Shown here in pieces: positions 1 to 8,166 of a DNA stretch of 64,000 nucleotides. The notes below the pieces were generated by a model that ran no database searches, was not told the DNA's origin, and worked only from the letters and a program-made list of their open reading frames with translations. How positions within the stretch are numbered: the first letter of the stretch is position 1; each line of letters opens with the position of its first letter. A program made the translations under genes and the position numbers. The stretch is taken from positions 140,381 to 204,380 of the forward strand of contig JADFZL010000004.1 of assembly GCA_015232575.1 (NCBI GenBank). The letters are read 5' to 3'. Source of the DNA: Candidatus Rifleibacteriota bacterium (GTDB lineage Bacteria; Muiribacteriota; Ozemobacteria; Ozemobacterales; Ozemobacteraceae).

Positions 1-950
1 CGTTCAACTTTGTCAATCTTTTCAAGTCTTTTTGCAAGTTCGAGGGCTGTATCACATATTCTTTCCATACGAACGTGCAAAGTCTGTATGCCTTGTGTAT
101 TAAGCCATGAATCAAACGGGCTGGGGGTGGGTCCGTGATCTTTAAAAACCGGGAAAAGATGCTCGCTGACAAATTTCCATGGCCCGTTTACTACTCCGGC
201 GACAGATGTCGAATGACCGTTAACATACTTTGTCATACTCTGAATAACAATGTCTGCGCCCAGTCTGAACGGTTGCTGCAGATATGGAGTGGCAAAAGTG
301 TTATCAACGATTAAGGGAATCTGATAGCTTTCAGCAAGTTTTGAAATAGCGCTAATATCGGAAATGTACAGCGTGGGGTTGTCTGGCGTTTCAAGGAAAA
401 TCATCGCAGGATTTTTCGCTTCAGACAATGCGTTTTTTACGCTTTCAGGATTTGTGGTATCAACAAATTTGACTGATACGCCAAATTTCTCAAGAGATCT
501 GAAAAATGAATCGGTGCAACCGTAAACACCGCCGCTGATAATTGTGTCACCAGATTTAACCAGTGCAAATGTTGTACAGGTAATTGCTGCCATTCCGGAA
601 GCAAAAACCAGTGTTCCGATAGTCGGCTTTTTTTCATCAGCAGCTAATGCAGCATCTATAATATGCTGACAATCAAGTTTAAAAAGAACTTTTTCCAGAT
701 GTTCGCTTGTTGGATTTCCAAGCCTTGTATAAATTCTTGCGTAAGGTTTTTCACCGCTTTGCGATAGTCCGAGAAATCTGTCTGCGCCGTCTTTTACGTT
801 TCGGAAACTGAAAGTAGATTTTTGTACAATATTCGGAAGCCCTATTCCAACAGCAATTTCTGCAAAACGATCTGCATCGGCAAATACCTGATCTGTTCTG
901 GCGTAACGATTTTTTCGATCAAGCCACTCCTGATACCATGAATAAACCAT
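1..950 (-). CDS. Cys/Met metabolism PLP-dependent enzyme (3' end outside window)
   Basis: The frame opens at the ATG at 950 and stays open to the window edge, giving 316 codons; the C-terminus is missing. It shows the Cys/Met metabolism fold-type I pattern: YTRLGNPT near residue 75, a Gly-Met-Ala-Ala stretch (FASGMAAI) that would bind the cofactor phosphate, DNTFATPYLQQP near 215, and SMTKY with the presumed Schiff-base lysine near residue 241. Family members are cystathionine gamma-synthase, O-acetylhomoserine sulfhydrylase and methionine gamma-lyase. The visible residues do not decide between them; the N-terminal extension and the YTRLGNPT form lean towards a sulfhydrylase or methionine gamma-lyase. 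It lies 40 nt downstream of a TPR gene on the same strand, so co-transcription is possible. Confidence 0.85.
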   Translation of the reverse strand, partial: MVYSWYQEWLDRKNRYARTDQVFADADRFAEIAVGIGLPNIVQKSTFSFRNVKDGADRFLGLSQSGEKPYARIYTRLGNPTSEHLEKVLFKLDCQHIIDAALAADEKKPTIGTLVFASGMAAITCTTFALVKSGDTIISGGVYGCTDSFFRSLEKFGVSVKFVDTTNPESVKNALSEAKNPAMIFLETPDNPTLYISDISAISKLAESYQIPLIVDNTFATPYLQQPFRLGADIVIQSMTKYVNGHSTSVAGVVNGPWKFVSEHLFPVFKDHGPTPSPFDSWLNTQGIQTLHVRMERICDTALELAKRLEKIDKVE

Positions 951-989
951 TCTTTTCCTCCATACTCTATTTTTATGTAACCAAATTTT

Positions 990-2393
990 TTACTTAAGAG
1001 AGCTTTTCGCAGCAACGATATCTCTTACCATTACTTCTGCATCTTTTGCAAGTTTACTGCCCGGATCAAGCTGAATTACCTTGTTAAATGCTTCGATAGC
1101 CCTGTCAAATGAATCAATAGTACCGGCAAGCCCCTTGTCTGTCATTGCAAGTCCAAGATGATAGTGAAATTTGGGTTCGTTTGGATTACTTTTAATGGCA
1201 ATTTTGAATTTTTCTACAGCGTCATCCAGACGGCCTTTCTTGTAAAAATCGTAGCCTTCCGCGTCAAATCCTTCGGCTGTATTTGCGCCTTCCGGTGGAG
1301 CAGTAAGCGGGACGTCCGTATTCTGACCTGGATTCTGATTTGCAGCCTGATTTTTTGCCGCAGCTTTTGCTTGTGCCTCGGTTTCTTCTCTTTTCTTATT
1401 TGCACTATCTTCACGTTCTTTTTGAGCAATTCTTACACGTTCTTTTTCAAACGCGAGGAATTTATCAAATTCAAGAAATACAAGTGAAAGCAATTCCTTG
1501 TATGGTTTAGTTGTATTCCTTATCGGCTCCAGAAGCTCGATTGCTCTCGCTGTGTCGCCTCCGATAAAAGAAATCATTCCCATGTAAAAATGATTGTCTT
1601 CGTTGCTCGGATCTGCTTCAAGTCTGGGTTTGAAATATTTATCACCTTCACTCAGAATGTTGTGGTCCTCAAGGGAAGCAAGTGATCTGTCGGCCATTAC
1701 AAGTTCGAAATACTTCAGTAATCCTTTTGGAAGACCATTTACAGACCATTCATCGAACGCTGCTGCAAGAGGGCCGTCATCTTTTACATGAAAAGCTTCA
1801 ATCTCTGGCATTGACGCTGCTGCAGGCGGTTTTTCGGCAACTGCCGGCTTCTGGGTATTTGAGGATATCAAAGGATCATCAGATAGCGTCAGTGCACTGC
1901 CAGATTCATCAAGTGACGGTTCAGGCAATGTTTTCCTTGTGACTTTTTCTTCTGGTACAACAAATCCGAACTTTCTTGAAACTGGTTTCTGCCCGAGTAA
2001 AGTGATGGTTTCAAAAATTACCGGGTCAGGTTCCTTTTTCTGTTTAGCTTTTTTGGGCGCATCAACGGCAAAAATTCCCTTTAATTCTTTGAGTCTCGGA
2101 TTGGAAGGAGCCTGCTTTGATACTTTTTCAAATAAATCCCTTGCTTTCTGAATCTTTTTTCTGTCGGCATAAACTTTAATTAACCAGATTTGTGCGTCAA
2201 TGTTCGATGGGTCAACGAGCAGGACGTTTTCAAATTCAACTTCTGCACTGACGAGGTCTCTGTTTTTATAGAGAGTTTCGCCGCTCTTCAAAAAATCAAG
2301 TACATCAGAATTGTCCGAAGCGTGAACTCCTGAAACCAGGAATGAAATCAAAACACATAGAAAAAAAGATGCAGGTACGCGATTAATTGCCAT
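990..2393 (-). CDS. Secreted TPR-repeat protein
   Basis: A 467-residue protein with a signal peptide (hydrophobic residues 8-25, cleavage near VHASD). Tetratricopeptide helices follow at residues 30-100 (KSGETLYKNRDLVSAEVEFE), in the middle, and at the C-terminus (YDFYKKGRLDDAVEKFKIAI, then AIEAFNKVIQLDPGSKLAKD). A low-complexity Lys/Glu/Ala/Gln/Asn linker lies between the central and C-terminal TPR blocks. It starts only 2 nt after the stop of the upstream propeller gene and has no strong Shine-Dalgarno, so translational coupling is likely. As the last gene of the pilin-like cluster it may be a periplasmic scaffold; no enzymatic motif is visible. Confidence 0.8.
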   Translation of the reverse strand: MAINRVPASFFLCVLISFLVSGVHASDNSDVLDFLKSGETLYKNRDLVSAEVEFENVLLVDPSNIDAQIWLIKVYADRKKIQKARDLFEKVSKQAPSNPRLKELKGIFAVDAPKKAKQKKEPDPVIFETITLLGQKPVSRKFGFVVPEEKVTRKTLPEPSLDESGSALTLSDDPLISSNTQKPAVAEKPPAAASMPEIEAFHVKDDGPLAAAFDEWSVNGLPKGLLKYFELVMADRSLASLEDHNILSEGDKYFKPRLEADPSNEDNHFYMGMISFIGGDTARAIELLEPIRNTTKPYKELLSLVFLEFDKFLAFEKERVRIAQKEREDSANKKREETEAQAKAAAKNQAANQNPGQNTDVPLTAPPEGANTAEGFDAEGYDFYKKGRLDDAVEKFKIAIKSNPNEPKFHYHLGLAMTDKGLAGTIDSFDRAIEAFNKVIQLDPGSKLAKDAEVMVRDIVAAKSSLK

Positions 2394-2395
2394 AA

Positions 2396-3682
2396 TTAAA
2401 AACTTATTTCGGAACCCAGGATCGCCATTTTTATCTGTGTTCTTGAATTTGTCGGGAAGACATGCAACTGCTTATCAGTGTAGTTAATTCCACCGGCTGC
2501 GATCATTTCAAGGTATCCATCGCCATCAAGGTCTGCAAATGTAAGTGGGGCAATAGATTTTCCAATAAATTTCGGATAACCGGCAATCGGTTGGCCAGTG
2601 CGATCAACAACCATTACATAGCCAGCCTGAGATCCGGTTCCATTCGGATTCCAGGCGGTGAAAGCTATATCAAGGGTTCCGTTTCCATCGACGTCTACTA
2701 TCTGAGGGGCAGAGTAGATCGAATGGCCTGTTTTATATGGGAAGCCTGGAAGAGATTTTCCGTCTCTGTCAAGAACGTTGATTTGCCCGTCAGCCTGGGA
2801 AAGAATAAACTGAAGTTTTCCATTTCCGTACAAATCGGCAACTTTTGGCGAGCAGTGCGCACCATCAGTAAGGTTAACTGTCTGAAGTAAATTGCCTTTT
2901 GATGACCATACCAAAAGGTTTTTTTCGGGTGTAGTTGTGAAAACTTCTTTATTGCCGTCACCGTCAAGGTCAGCTGAGGATACTTCGAAGGGCCACTCCT
3001 GATTTGGAACTGTTGACTGAGGCCATCCGTAATTGTTGCATCCGTTTTTATTGAAAACAGAGACCTTACCGTTGTCGTCTTTGCAGATGACTTCCTTGCC
3101 GCCGTCACCGTCAAGGTCTGCAAGTGTAATTCTCGAAGATACCTTTGTAGACATGGGAACTTCCCATAAGAGACTTCCGGAACTGTCGATTCTTAAAACC
3201 TTTCCCGACCTTGAACCGACCAGAATACTCAATTGTCCGTTTCCTTCCACATCTCCGATTTCTGGTGAAGAAAGCTGGATTGTTCCGCGTGTATCAACTT
3301 TCCAGAGCTCTTTGCCAAAAGAATTTAATCCATAAACTTTACCGTCATAGGAACCGACGACAACTTCCTTATTTCCGTCTCCGTCAAGGTCTGCAACATT
3401 TACTTCCGCCAGAATCGGCCCGCCAGTCTGCTTTGGCCAGAGTCCGCCCATGATTTCCGTTCCTTTGGCGGAAAAAACATGAACCTGTCCATCGGTTGCA
3501 CCGAAGATAAGGTCTTTTTTCCCGTCTCCGTCGAGATCTTCGAACACTTTAACCTGTGAATATATATCGCCGGTAATTTTGGATGAAAATCCCTTAAATT
3601 GCGAACCAGATTGAGCATTCATATATGATGCCGTCAATATAAATATAAGAAAAAGAAACCCTGGTTTCCCGAATTTTTTCAT
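2396..3682 (-). CDS. Secreted FG-GAP/VCBS beta-propeller protein
   Basis: A 428-residue protein with a signal peptide (LFLIFILTASYMNAQ) and eight copies of an Asp-rich loop of the form DLDGDGxKEVxxG (DLDGDGKKDLIFG, DLDGDGNKEVVVG, DVDGNGTLDIAFT, DLDGDGYLEMIAA and others) spaced 40-55 residues apart. This is the calcium-binding signature of FG-GAP/VCBS (integrin-alpha-like) propellers. The ATG at 3682 is chosen over an in-frame codon at 3703 because a perfect AGGAGG lies 5 nt upstream of it. Such propellers are usually surface-exposed, which fits the neighbouring pilin-like genes. Adhesion or a pilus-tip role is inference. Confidence 0.85.
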   Translation of the reverse strand: MKKFGKPGFLFLIFILTASYMNAQSGSQFKGFSSKITGDIYSQVKVFEDLDGDGKKDLIFGATDGQVHVFSAKGTEIMGGLWPKQTGGPILAEVNVADLDGDGNKEVVVGSYDGKVYGLNSFGKELWKVDTRGTIQLSSPEIGDVEGNGQLSILVGSRSGKVLRIDSSGSLLWEVPMSTKVSSRITLADLDGDGGKEVICKDDNGKVSVFNKNGCNNYGWPQSTVPNQEWPFEVSSADLDGDGNKEVFTTTPEKNLLVWSSKGNLLQTVNLTDGAHCSPKVADLYGNGKLQFILSQADGQINVLDRDGKSLPGFPYKTGHSIYSAPQIVDVDGNGTLDIAFTAWNPNGTGSQAGYVMVVDRTGQPIAGYPKFIGKSIAPLTFADLDGDGYLEMIAAGGINYTDKQLHVFPTNSRTQIKMAILGSEISF

Positions 3683-3821
3683 CACAGCCTCCTGTTCTGT
3701 CAAACCACTTTGTTGTGAGCCTCTGAAGTGGTCTCAGCAGCAAAAAAACATTCCAAAAAATTCTTTCTTCTGGTATTATTATAACATAAAATTGGGAGTT
3801 CTTATTGCCAGTCGGCCTTCT

Positions 3822-4337
3822 CTAATACTGTACGCCGGTTCTGATTACTTTCAGCAGAGTGTTTATTCTGGCTTTTGTGGAAGTTTGTTTAACTTCACCT
3901 GTGCTTTTAATCTGCCAGATGTCGTAATATCCGATCTGAACTTTATTTTTAAAGTATGGAATATTTTGAAACTTTTTCTCATCAACTGAATATGGGGCGA
4001 CAGAATCCACGCTGTATCTTCCTTCTCCGAAATCAATGGAATATTCTTTGTCTGTGCCGCTTACAGTGAATTTTCCCGGAGTATAGGAAACATCAAAGTT
4101 CCCGAATCTGTACTGGTTCATAATATTTACCAGGACTTTTTCGACACCAGCCTGTGCCAGAGCTCTCGCCTTGATTCTGTGCGCCTCTTTCATGATCATG
4201 TCTGTACTCATTCTCGAAACGCTCCAGTAAAAAAGTCCGAGAACTGCAAGTATCAACAGAAGAATCAGGGAAACAACAGAAATGAAAGCAGATTCGGGTG
4301 ATATTTTCCGATGAAAGCTGCGATTTTCTTTAAACAT
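3822..4337 (-). CDS. PilX-like minor pilin / pseudopilin
   Basis: A 171-residue protein. It has a short basic N-terminus, one hydrophobic helix at residues 17-42 (SAFISVVSLILLLILAVLGL), and then an amphipathic stretch ending in AHRIKARALAQAGVEKVL, the layout of PilX/GspK-type minor pilins, where the helix runs into a QAGxE motif. The rest is beta-rich with no motif I recognise. It is the third consecutive pilin-like gene in the minus-strand cluster. A MITE-like repeat separates it from the upstream pseudopilin (170 nt gap). A specific role (priming or tip subunit of a pilus or type II secretion pseudopilus) is inferred from family and order. Confidence 0.7.
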   Translation of the reverse strand: MFKENRSFHRKISPESAFISVVSLILLLILAVLGLFYWSVSRMSTDMIMKEAHRIKARALAQAGVEKVLVNIMNQYRFGNFDVSYTPGKFTVSGTDKEYSIDFGEGRYSVDSVAPYSVDEKKFQNIPYFKNKVQIGYYDIWQIKSTGEVKQTSTKARINTLLKVIRTGVQY

Positions 4338-4375
4338 TTTACAGATCGTTCCTCAAAAATTCAGATAAATTAATT

Positions 4376-4492
4376 TAGTACACAAAATCTTTAATAAGGG
4401 GAAGATTTGTGTGTGGGCTGTCATCTCGAACGAATGTGAGAGATCTCATAAATTGGCATAATGACTCCTTTATACTGATTGCTGATGCACAT
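4376..4492. repeat. MITE-like element, copy 1 (degenerate)
   Basis: The left end TTAGTACACAAAATCTTTAA resembles the terminal repeat of the elements at 58838-58998 and 10047-10180. The core contains the half-palindrome GTCATCTCGAACGAATGTG. The right end (ATGACTCCTTTAT) is a decayed match to the other terminus. It sits between two pilin-like genes of one operon. Confidence 0.5.
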
Positions 4493-4510
4493 TTGCAAAA
4501 AATCCCTGAA

Positions 4511-5158
4511 TTATTCAGAAGAGGTTTTTTTGGGTTTGAATTTTACATAAACCAGGTCTGTATCAAGCGATACTGCGAATGCAAGATTCAAATTAAGTTT
4601 TGGATTGTTTTCATCGGTAATTACCATTGATACGCCGATTTCTTTAATATCCCGCTCATTGTTTCTGAAGTGAAGCTCTGAGACGCGGTCATAAACAACC
4701 ATTTTTGTTTTTTTCCCGTTTCGGTCTTCAACTTCACGCATGAGTATGCCCTTGAATTTTTCCTTTTTGTCTGTTGTTTCCAGATACAATCTGACTTTTG
4801 TGAACTCACCAATGTTTGAAAAAACTGTGTGAATCATTGTCAGAGTTTCTCCGCCGTTGGAATTGTCGCCATCAAGATCATCGATTTCAACAGTATTCGG
4901 GAAGAATTCGCCGCCTTTTTCTCCCTTGAACCAGATATTATATTTTTCATCCATTTCGAGAATTGGATTAATATTTTTAATATCAGTGAAAACCTGCTTC
5001 ATTGCAAGCTGTACTTTCTGGTTGAATTCCATGTGCTGCTGCCCCCAGCGCCATGTTGATAGATTGCTTCTTATGATTACGATCAGCACTATTCCGAGAA
5101 GTGATACAATAACCGTGGTGATCATAAGTTCTACCAGGGTGAACGCGCTTTTTTTCAT
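4511..5158 (-). CDS. Prepilin-like protein (PulJ/GspJ type)
   Basis: A 215-residue protein starting MKKSAFTLVELMITTVIVSL, a class III signal: a short basic leader, then the FTLVE motif with Glu5 and a 20-residue hydrophobic helix. Prepilin peptidase would cleave in the leader just before Phe6 (Ala5|Phe6, an unusual residue in place of Gly). Length and the RSNLSTWRWGQQHMEFNQKVQLAMKQVFTDI segment after the helix suit a GspJ/PilW-type minor pseudopilin. It starts 3 nt after the stop of the preceding pilin gene, so the two are surely one transcript. Confidence 0.82.
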   Translation of the reverse strand: MKKSAFTLVELMITTVIVSLLGIVLIVIIRSNLSTWRWGQQHMEFNQKVQLAMKQVFTDIKNINPILEMDEKYNIWFKGEKGGEFFPNTVEIDDLDGDNSNGGETLTMIHTVFSNIGEFTKVRLYLETTDKKEKFKGILMREVEDRNGKKTKMVVYDRVSELHFRNNERDIKEIGVSMVITDENNPKLNLNLAFAVSLDTDLVYVKFKPKKTSSE

Positions 5159-5161
5159 AGA

Positions 5162-5644
5162 CTAATACCTGGTAGCAGTTTTCAACTCAAAACTGCTCGT
5201 TCTGGCGCGATAGGTGAGAATTCTTGTTGTTCTTGGGAAATTGTTTTCTACCCAGTTTAATTTAACAATAATCTGAATCAGGTTTGTCTCGTTGATGCCC
5301 GTTCCCAGGACGGTGTGACCTGGAGCATGGTCTATTTCAAGGGTTCCGGAGGCAAGATATTTTTTTGCAAAAAACTCCGGAATAGTGAACTGCGGATATT
5401 TTTCATCAGGAATGTTGATGCTGAGAGGTATATTATCCCAGATGAAAGAATCGCTTTTCGCCCTGTCCAGAATGTTTTGTGCTGCAATCGTTGCTTCGAG
5501 TATCAAACCGCCTTTTTCGACAGTCCTGGACCCTGACATGAACAAAGAAAGCACCGGAATAACTCCTGCACCAATTATTATTACTGCCAGCATTACCTCA
5601 ACAAGTGTAAAACCCTTATAAATGTTTCTGACAATTCTTTTCAA
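5162..5644 (-). CDS. Prepilin-like protein (PulI/PilV type), TTG start
   Basis: A 160-residue protein with a prepilin cleavage site in NIYKGFTLVEVMLAVIIIGA (cleavage after Gly, Glu at +5). The GxxVIPVLSLFMSGSRTVEKG segment that follows and the small size are typical of GspI/PilV. The start is TTG at 5644, preceded by GAGGTGAT at good spacing; no ATG is available. It is the first of three adjacent pilin-like genes. A type IV pilus or type II secretion pseudopilus is the likely destination. The assembly ATPase, platform protein and secretin are not in the window. Confidence 0.82.
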   Translation of the reverse strand: MKRIVRNIYKGFTLVEVMLAVIIIGAGVIPVLSLFMSGSRTVEKGGLILEATIAAQNILDRAKSDSFIWDNIPLSINIPDEKYPQFTIPEFFAKKYLASGTLEIDHAPGHTVLGTGINETNLIQIIVKLNWVENNFPRTTRILTYRARTSSFELKTATRY

Positions 5645-5722
5645 GTATCACCTCTAAAAGTAATTTCCAGCATCTTTAAACACAGCAAACCTTTAATTCT
5701 CTCTCTAAAATAGCATTTATCT

Positions 5723-5860
5723 CTATTGCGCAGCAACGCCTACTGGGAGAAGTGTCATGGCCCGAATATCTTTAATGGTTTTTGCACCATTCTTAATTGA
5801 TTCAACAATAGTCGATTCAGTGACCTTCATGCAATAGCAAATCATTGAATCGTCCTTCAT
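5723..5860 (-). CDS. Small BFD-like [2Fe-2S] protein, possibly frameshifted
   Basis: A 45-codon frame starting at the ATG at 5860, 3 nt after the stop of the lipoprotein gene and with AAGGTGA upstream. It reads MKDDSMICYCMKVTESTIVE and continues NGAKTIKDIRAMT, the N-terminal half of a BFD-like [2Fe-2S]-binding domain (CYC plus a helix with NGAKT). The family then needs a second Cys pair. In the current frame the protein ends LLPVGVAAQ without any Cys, but another frame over the same bases reads TSPSRRCCAIEIN and continues to about 5647. A frameshift (real or sequencing error) near 5755 is therefore likely. A role in iron-sulfur or redox signalling is inference. Confidence 0.55.
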   Translation of the reverse strand: MKDDSMICYCMKVTESTIVESIKNGAKTIKDIRAMTLLPVGVAAQ

Positions 5861-5863
5861 ACT

Positions 5864-6469
5864 TCACCTTCCCTGACGTTTTCTGTCTTCAACATCTGGA
5901 GAAACATAGTTTTTTTCGTGCTGTTCAAATGTTTCAAGGTATGTAATCGCTGCTTTGGCGTTTTCTGATACCGGGGAATTTGGATACTTTTCGACGAGTT
6001 TCTTGTATGCCTGCAGTGCCATGTGGTTTGATTTATTGCGAAAGTGAATTTGTGCAATGCGGTATTCTGCAAGACTAGCTTCATCTGTGCCGGGGTATCG
6101 GTTAACTATATCCTCGAAAGTCGAAAGTGCTTCGTTAAGCTGATCTTTTTCAAGTTGTTCTATTCCGTTTGTGTATTGCCTATTGAATTCGGCATTCATC
6201 GCGGAAACTGGATTCTTGCTGCTGGAAGAATCTTTCTGATTCTTCCATGGCAGATAATCAATTTTTCCCGGACTGGAATTTTGTGATGAAGAAGTTTTCT
6301 GGCTTGCAGGAGACTTCATTACCTTAGCTCCGGTAAATGTTTCGCTTCCTGCAAGCTCAAAATTTTCTTCTGGCACAACTTTTTCTTTTTTTCCACATCC
6401 GGCTGTTTGAAAAAGCGTCACGGCCAGTAAGCAAAGCAGAAAAATCGCTGACAGTTTCTCTATTTTCAT
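5864..6469 (-). CDS. TPR lipoprotein (BamD/YbgF-like)
   Basis: A 201-residue protein with a lipoprotein signal: hydrophobic residues 8-22, then a TAGC lipobox with the acylated Cys near residue 25. A disordered Ser/Lys/Glu linker covers about residues 30-90. Two tetratricopeptide units follow (NGIEQLEKDQLNEALSTFED and HMALQAYKKLVEKYPNSPVS), with the periodic YPG/YPNSP turns of BamD and YbgF (CpoB). It lies 21 nt downstream of glmM and 3 nt upstream of the BFD-like gene. Periplasmic scaffold for envelope or pilus assembly is the likely role; the exact partner is unknown. Confidence 0.75.
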   Translation of the reverse strand: MKIEKLSAIFLLCLLAVTLFQTAGCGKKEKVVPEENFELAGSETFTGAKVMKSPASQKTSSSQNSSPGKIDYLPWKNQKDSSSSKNPVSAMNAEFNRQYTNGIEQLEKDQLNEALSTFEDIVNRYPGTDEASLAEYRIAQIHFRNKSNHMALQAYKKLVEKYPNSPVSENAKAAITYLETFEQHEKNYVSPDVEDRKRQGR

Positions 6470-6490
6470 CTTTATCTTCTGCCAGTGGAA

Positions 6491-7840
6491 TCAGCAGAGA
6501 TGGGAAGAAATTACTTTTGCAATTCCCGTAACCAGAAATTTTATTTCTTTCTCGTCTGGACCTTCTGCCATAACTCTGACAAGATTTTCTGTCCCGGATG
6601 GGCGCACAAGGACTCTTCCGCGGCCATTCAAGCGGTCTTCGGCAAGTTTAATTTCATCCTGAATTGGAGTAATTCCCTCGAATATCTTTGTTTTAACAGG
6701 GATATTTACCAGAACCTGCGGAAGTTTACTCATTACTTCGCTCAATTCTTTCAGGGACGAACCGGTTTCACGCATTATTTTCAACAGAAAGCATGCAGTT
6801 AAAAGCCCATCGCCAGTTGTTGAGTAATCAGAGAAAATTATGTGCCCAGACTGTTCACCGCCGATAATAGTTCTGGTCTTCTGCATTTCTTCCAGAACGA
6901 AACGGTCTCCAACTCTGGTTTTATGAATCTTTATATCAAGGTGTTTCATCGCAATATCAAGCCCGAGATTGCTCATGACAGTAGTAACCATGGAGTTTCC
7001 TGCCAATTTGTCTCTTGTTTTCAGATATCGTGCGACGATGGCAAGAATAAAATCTCCATCGACTATTTCACCATTTGAAGTAACTGCAATTACTCTGTCA
7101 GCGTCTCCGTCGAAGGCGAATCCGGCGTCGAAGTGTTCGCGCTTCATCATCTCAATCAATGTTGAGGGGTGAGTAGAGCCGCAGTCCTTATTAATATTAA
7201 TTCCGTCCGGAGTAATTCCAATTGAATCAACGCTGAAACCGAGGTCAGAGAAAAACTTTGTTGCCCATGGTGAAAGTGCCCCATTTGAGCAGTCAAGGGC
7301 AATTTTCATTCTCTTTTTTGACGTGGTATCTTTCAGGAGCTTTTTAAGGTGCTCAAGCCAGCATTTTACCGGGGTTTCATCTCGGCCAATAAGTCCGATT
7401 TTTTCATTTGTCGGAATATCCTGTTTCGCATTGGAAGTAAGGTCGGCTTCAATTGCGTCTTCGATTAAATCGGGAATCTTATAACCGTCGGCGCTGAAAA
7501 TCTTTATTCCGTTGTCATAAAAAGGATTGTGTGAGGCGCTTATTACTATTCCGCCCAATCCCTGTCTTTCGCGGGTGATATAAGCAACTGCCGGAGTAGG
7601 AACTACTCCCAGAAGCTTAACATCTGCTCCCATTGATGCAACGCCAGCGGCTACAGCGTATTCCAGCATATCGCCTGAGCGTCGTGTATCTTTTCCAATG
7701 AATATTGGCCTATTCTGCTTTTTATGATTAAGCAAAAGATGCTTCGTTCCAATCTGGGCAATTTTAAATGCGTTGTCGCCGGTTAGTGGATAGCAGTTTG
7801 CTTTTGCTCGTACTCCGTCAGTGCCGAATAATCGTCCCAT
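6491..7840 (-). CDS. glmM: Phosphoglucosamine mutase
   Basis: A 449-residue protein, the usual GlmM length. It begins MGRLFGTDGVRAKAN and carries the phosphoserine loop ISASHNPFYDNGIK near residue 102, the metal-binding DGDADR loop near 245, the sugar-binding GGEQSGHI near 330 and the phosphate-binding RPSGTENLVRVM near the C-terminus. It converts glucosamine-6-phosphate to glucosamine-1-phosphate for UDP-GlcNAc, peptidoglycan and LPS synthesis. A GGGAGG Shine-Dalgarno lies just upstream of the ATG at 7840. It heads a minus-strand run leading into the pilin-like genes and faces away from the gene at 8167. Confidence 0.95.
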   Translation of the reverse strand: MGRLFGTDGVRAKANCYPLTGDNAFKIAQIGTKHLLLNHKKQNRPIFIGKDTRRSGDMLEYAVAAGVASMGADVKLLGVVPTPAVAYITRERQGLGGIVISASHNPFYDNGIKIFSADGYKIPDLIEDAIEADLTSNAKQDIPTNEKIGLIGRDETPVKCWLEHLKKLLKDTTSKKRMKIALDCSNGALSPWATKFFSDLGFSVDSIGITPDGININKDCGSTHPSTLIEMMKREHFDAGFAFDGDADRVIAVTSNGEIVDGDFILAIVARYLKTRDKLAGNSMVTTVMSNLGLDIAMKHLDIKIHKTRVGDRFVLEEMQKTRTIIGGEQSGHIIFSDYSTTGDGLLTACFLLKIMRETGSSLKELSEVMSKLPQVLVNIPVKTKIFEGITPIQDEIKLAEDRLNGRGRVLVRPSGTENLVRVMAEGPDEKEIKFLVTGIAKVISSHLC

Positions 7841-7877
7841 TAAAATAACCTCCCAAAAAAAACTAGTTGCGGCAACA

Positions 7878-7886
7878 AGTATACCA
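7878..7886 (-). promoter_or_regulatory. Putative extended -10 promoter of glmM
   Basis: On the minus strand TGG directly precedes TATACT, about 40 nt upstream of the glmM start. No clear -35 is visible, which is compatible with an extended -10 promoter. The identical 12-mer TGTGGTATACTT occurs on the plus strand at 8106-8117. Confidence 0.4.
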
Positions 7887-7949
7887 CAGAGTTACTTTTT
7901 TCGCATTTGTTGAAGTAGAAAAACTTTATAAAATATTTACGTGAAAGGG

Positions 7950-7978
7950 TTGACGCTTTTTTGTACTGCTTTTATAAT
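7950..7978 (+). promoter_or_regulatory. Sigma70-type promoter for the 8167 gene
   Basis: TTGACG (7950-7955) and a perfect TATAAT (7973-7978) are separated by exactly 17 nt. Transcription would start near 7985, giving a 5' leader of about 180 nt before the ATG at 8167. The leader carries a stray AGGAGGTG at 8071-8078 that is not followed by a usable start codon. Confidence 0.75.
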
Positions 7979-8105
7979 TGAGACATAACGAGCAATGGTT
8001 AAGGGTAAAAAAAAATTCAATCTCGAAGCCTGTATGATTTTATCCGTTCCCTGTTAGCAACTTTCCTTCAGGAGGTGTTAAAAAAATAAACAGAGAAGTC
8101 AGATA

Positions 8106-8117
8106 TGTGGTATACTT
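8106..8117 (+). promoter_or_regulatory. Possible second promoter or operator (TGTGGTATACTT)
   Basis: This is the same 12-mer as the presumed glmM promoter on the other strand. It contains a TGG-TATACT extended -10, 50 nt upstream of the 8167 start. It could be an internal promoter in the leader or a shared regulator site. Confidence 0.35.
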
Positions 8118-8166
8118 ACAAGATTGAGTTTATTATGTCCCTTTTGGAATTGAGGAGGAGTTAGAT

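Noticed and set aside
7995..8057. 20-codon upstream frame (MVKGKKKFNLEAC...) in the leader of the 8167 gene
   Set aside because: No ribosome binding site and no sign of attenuation; could be chance.
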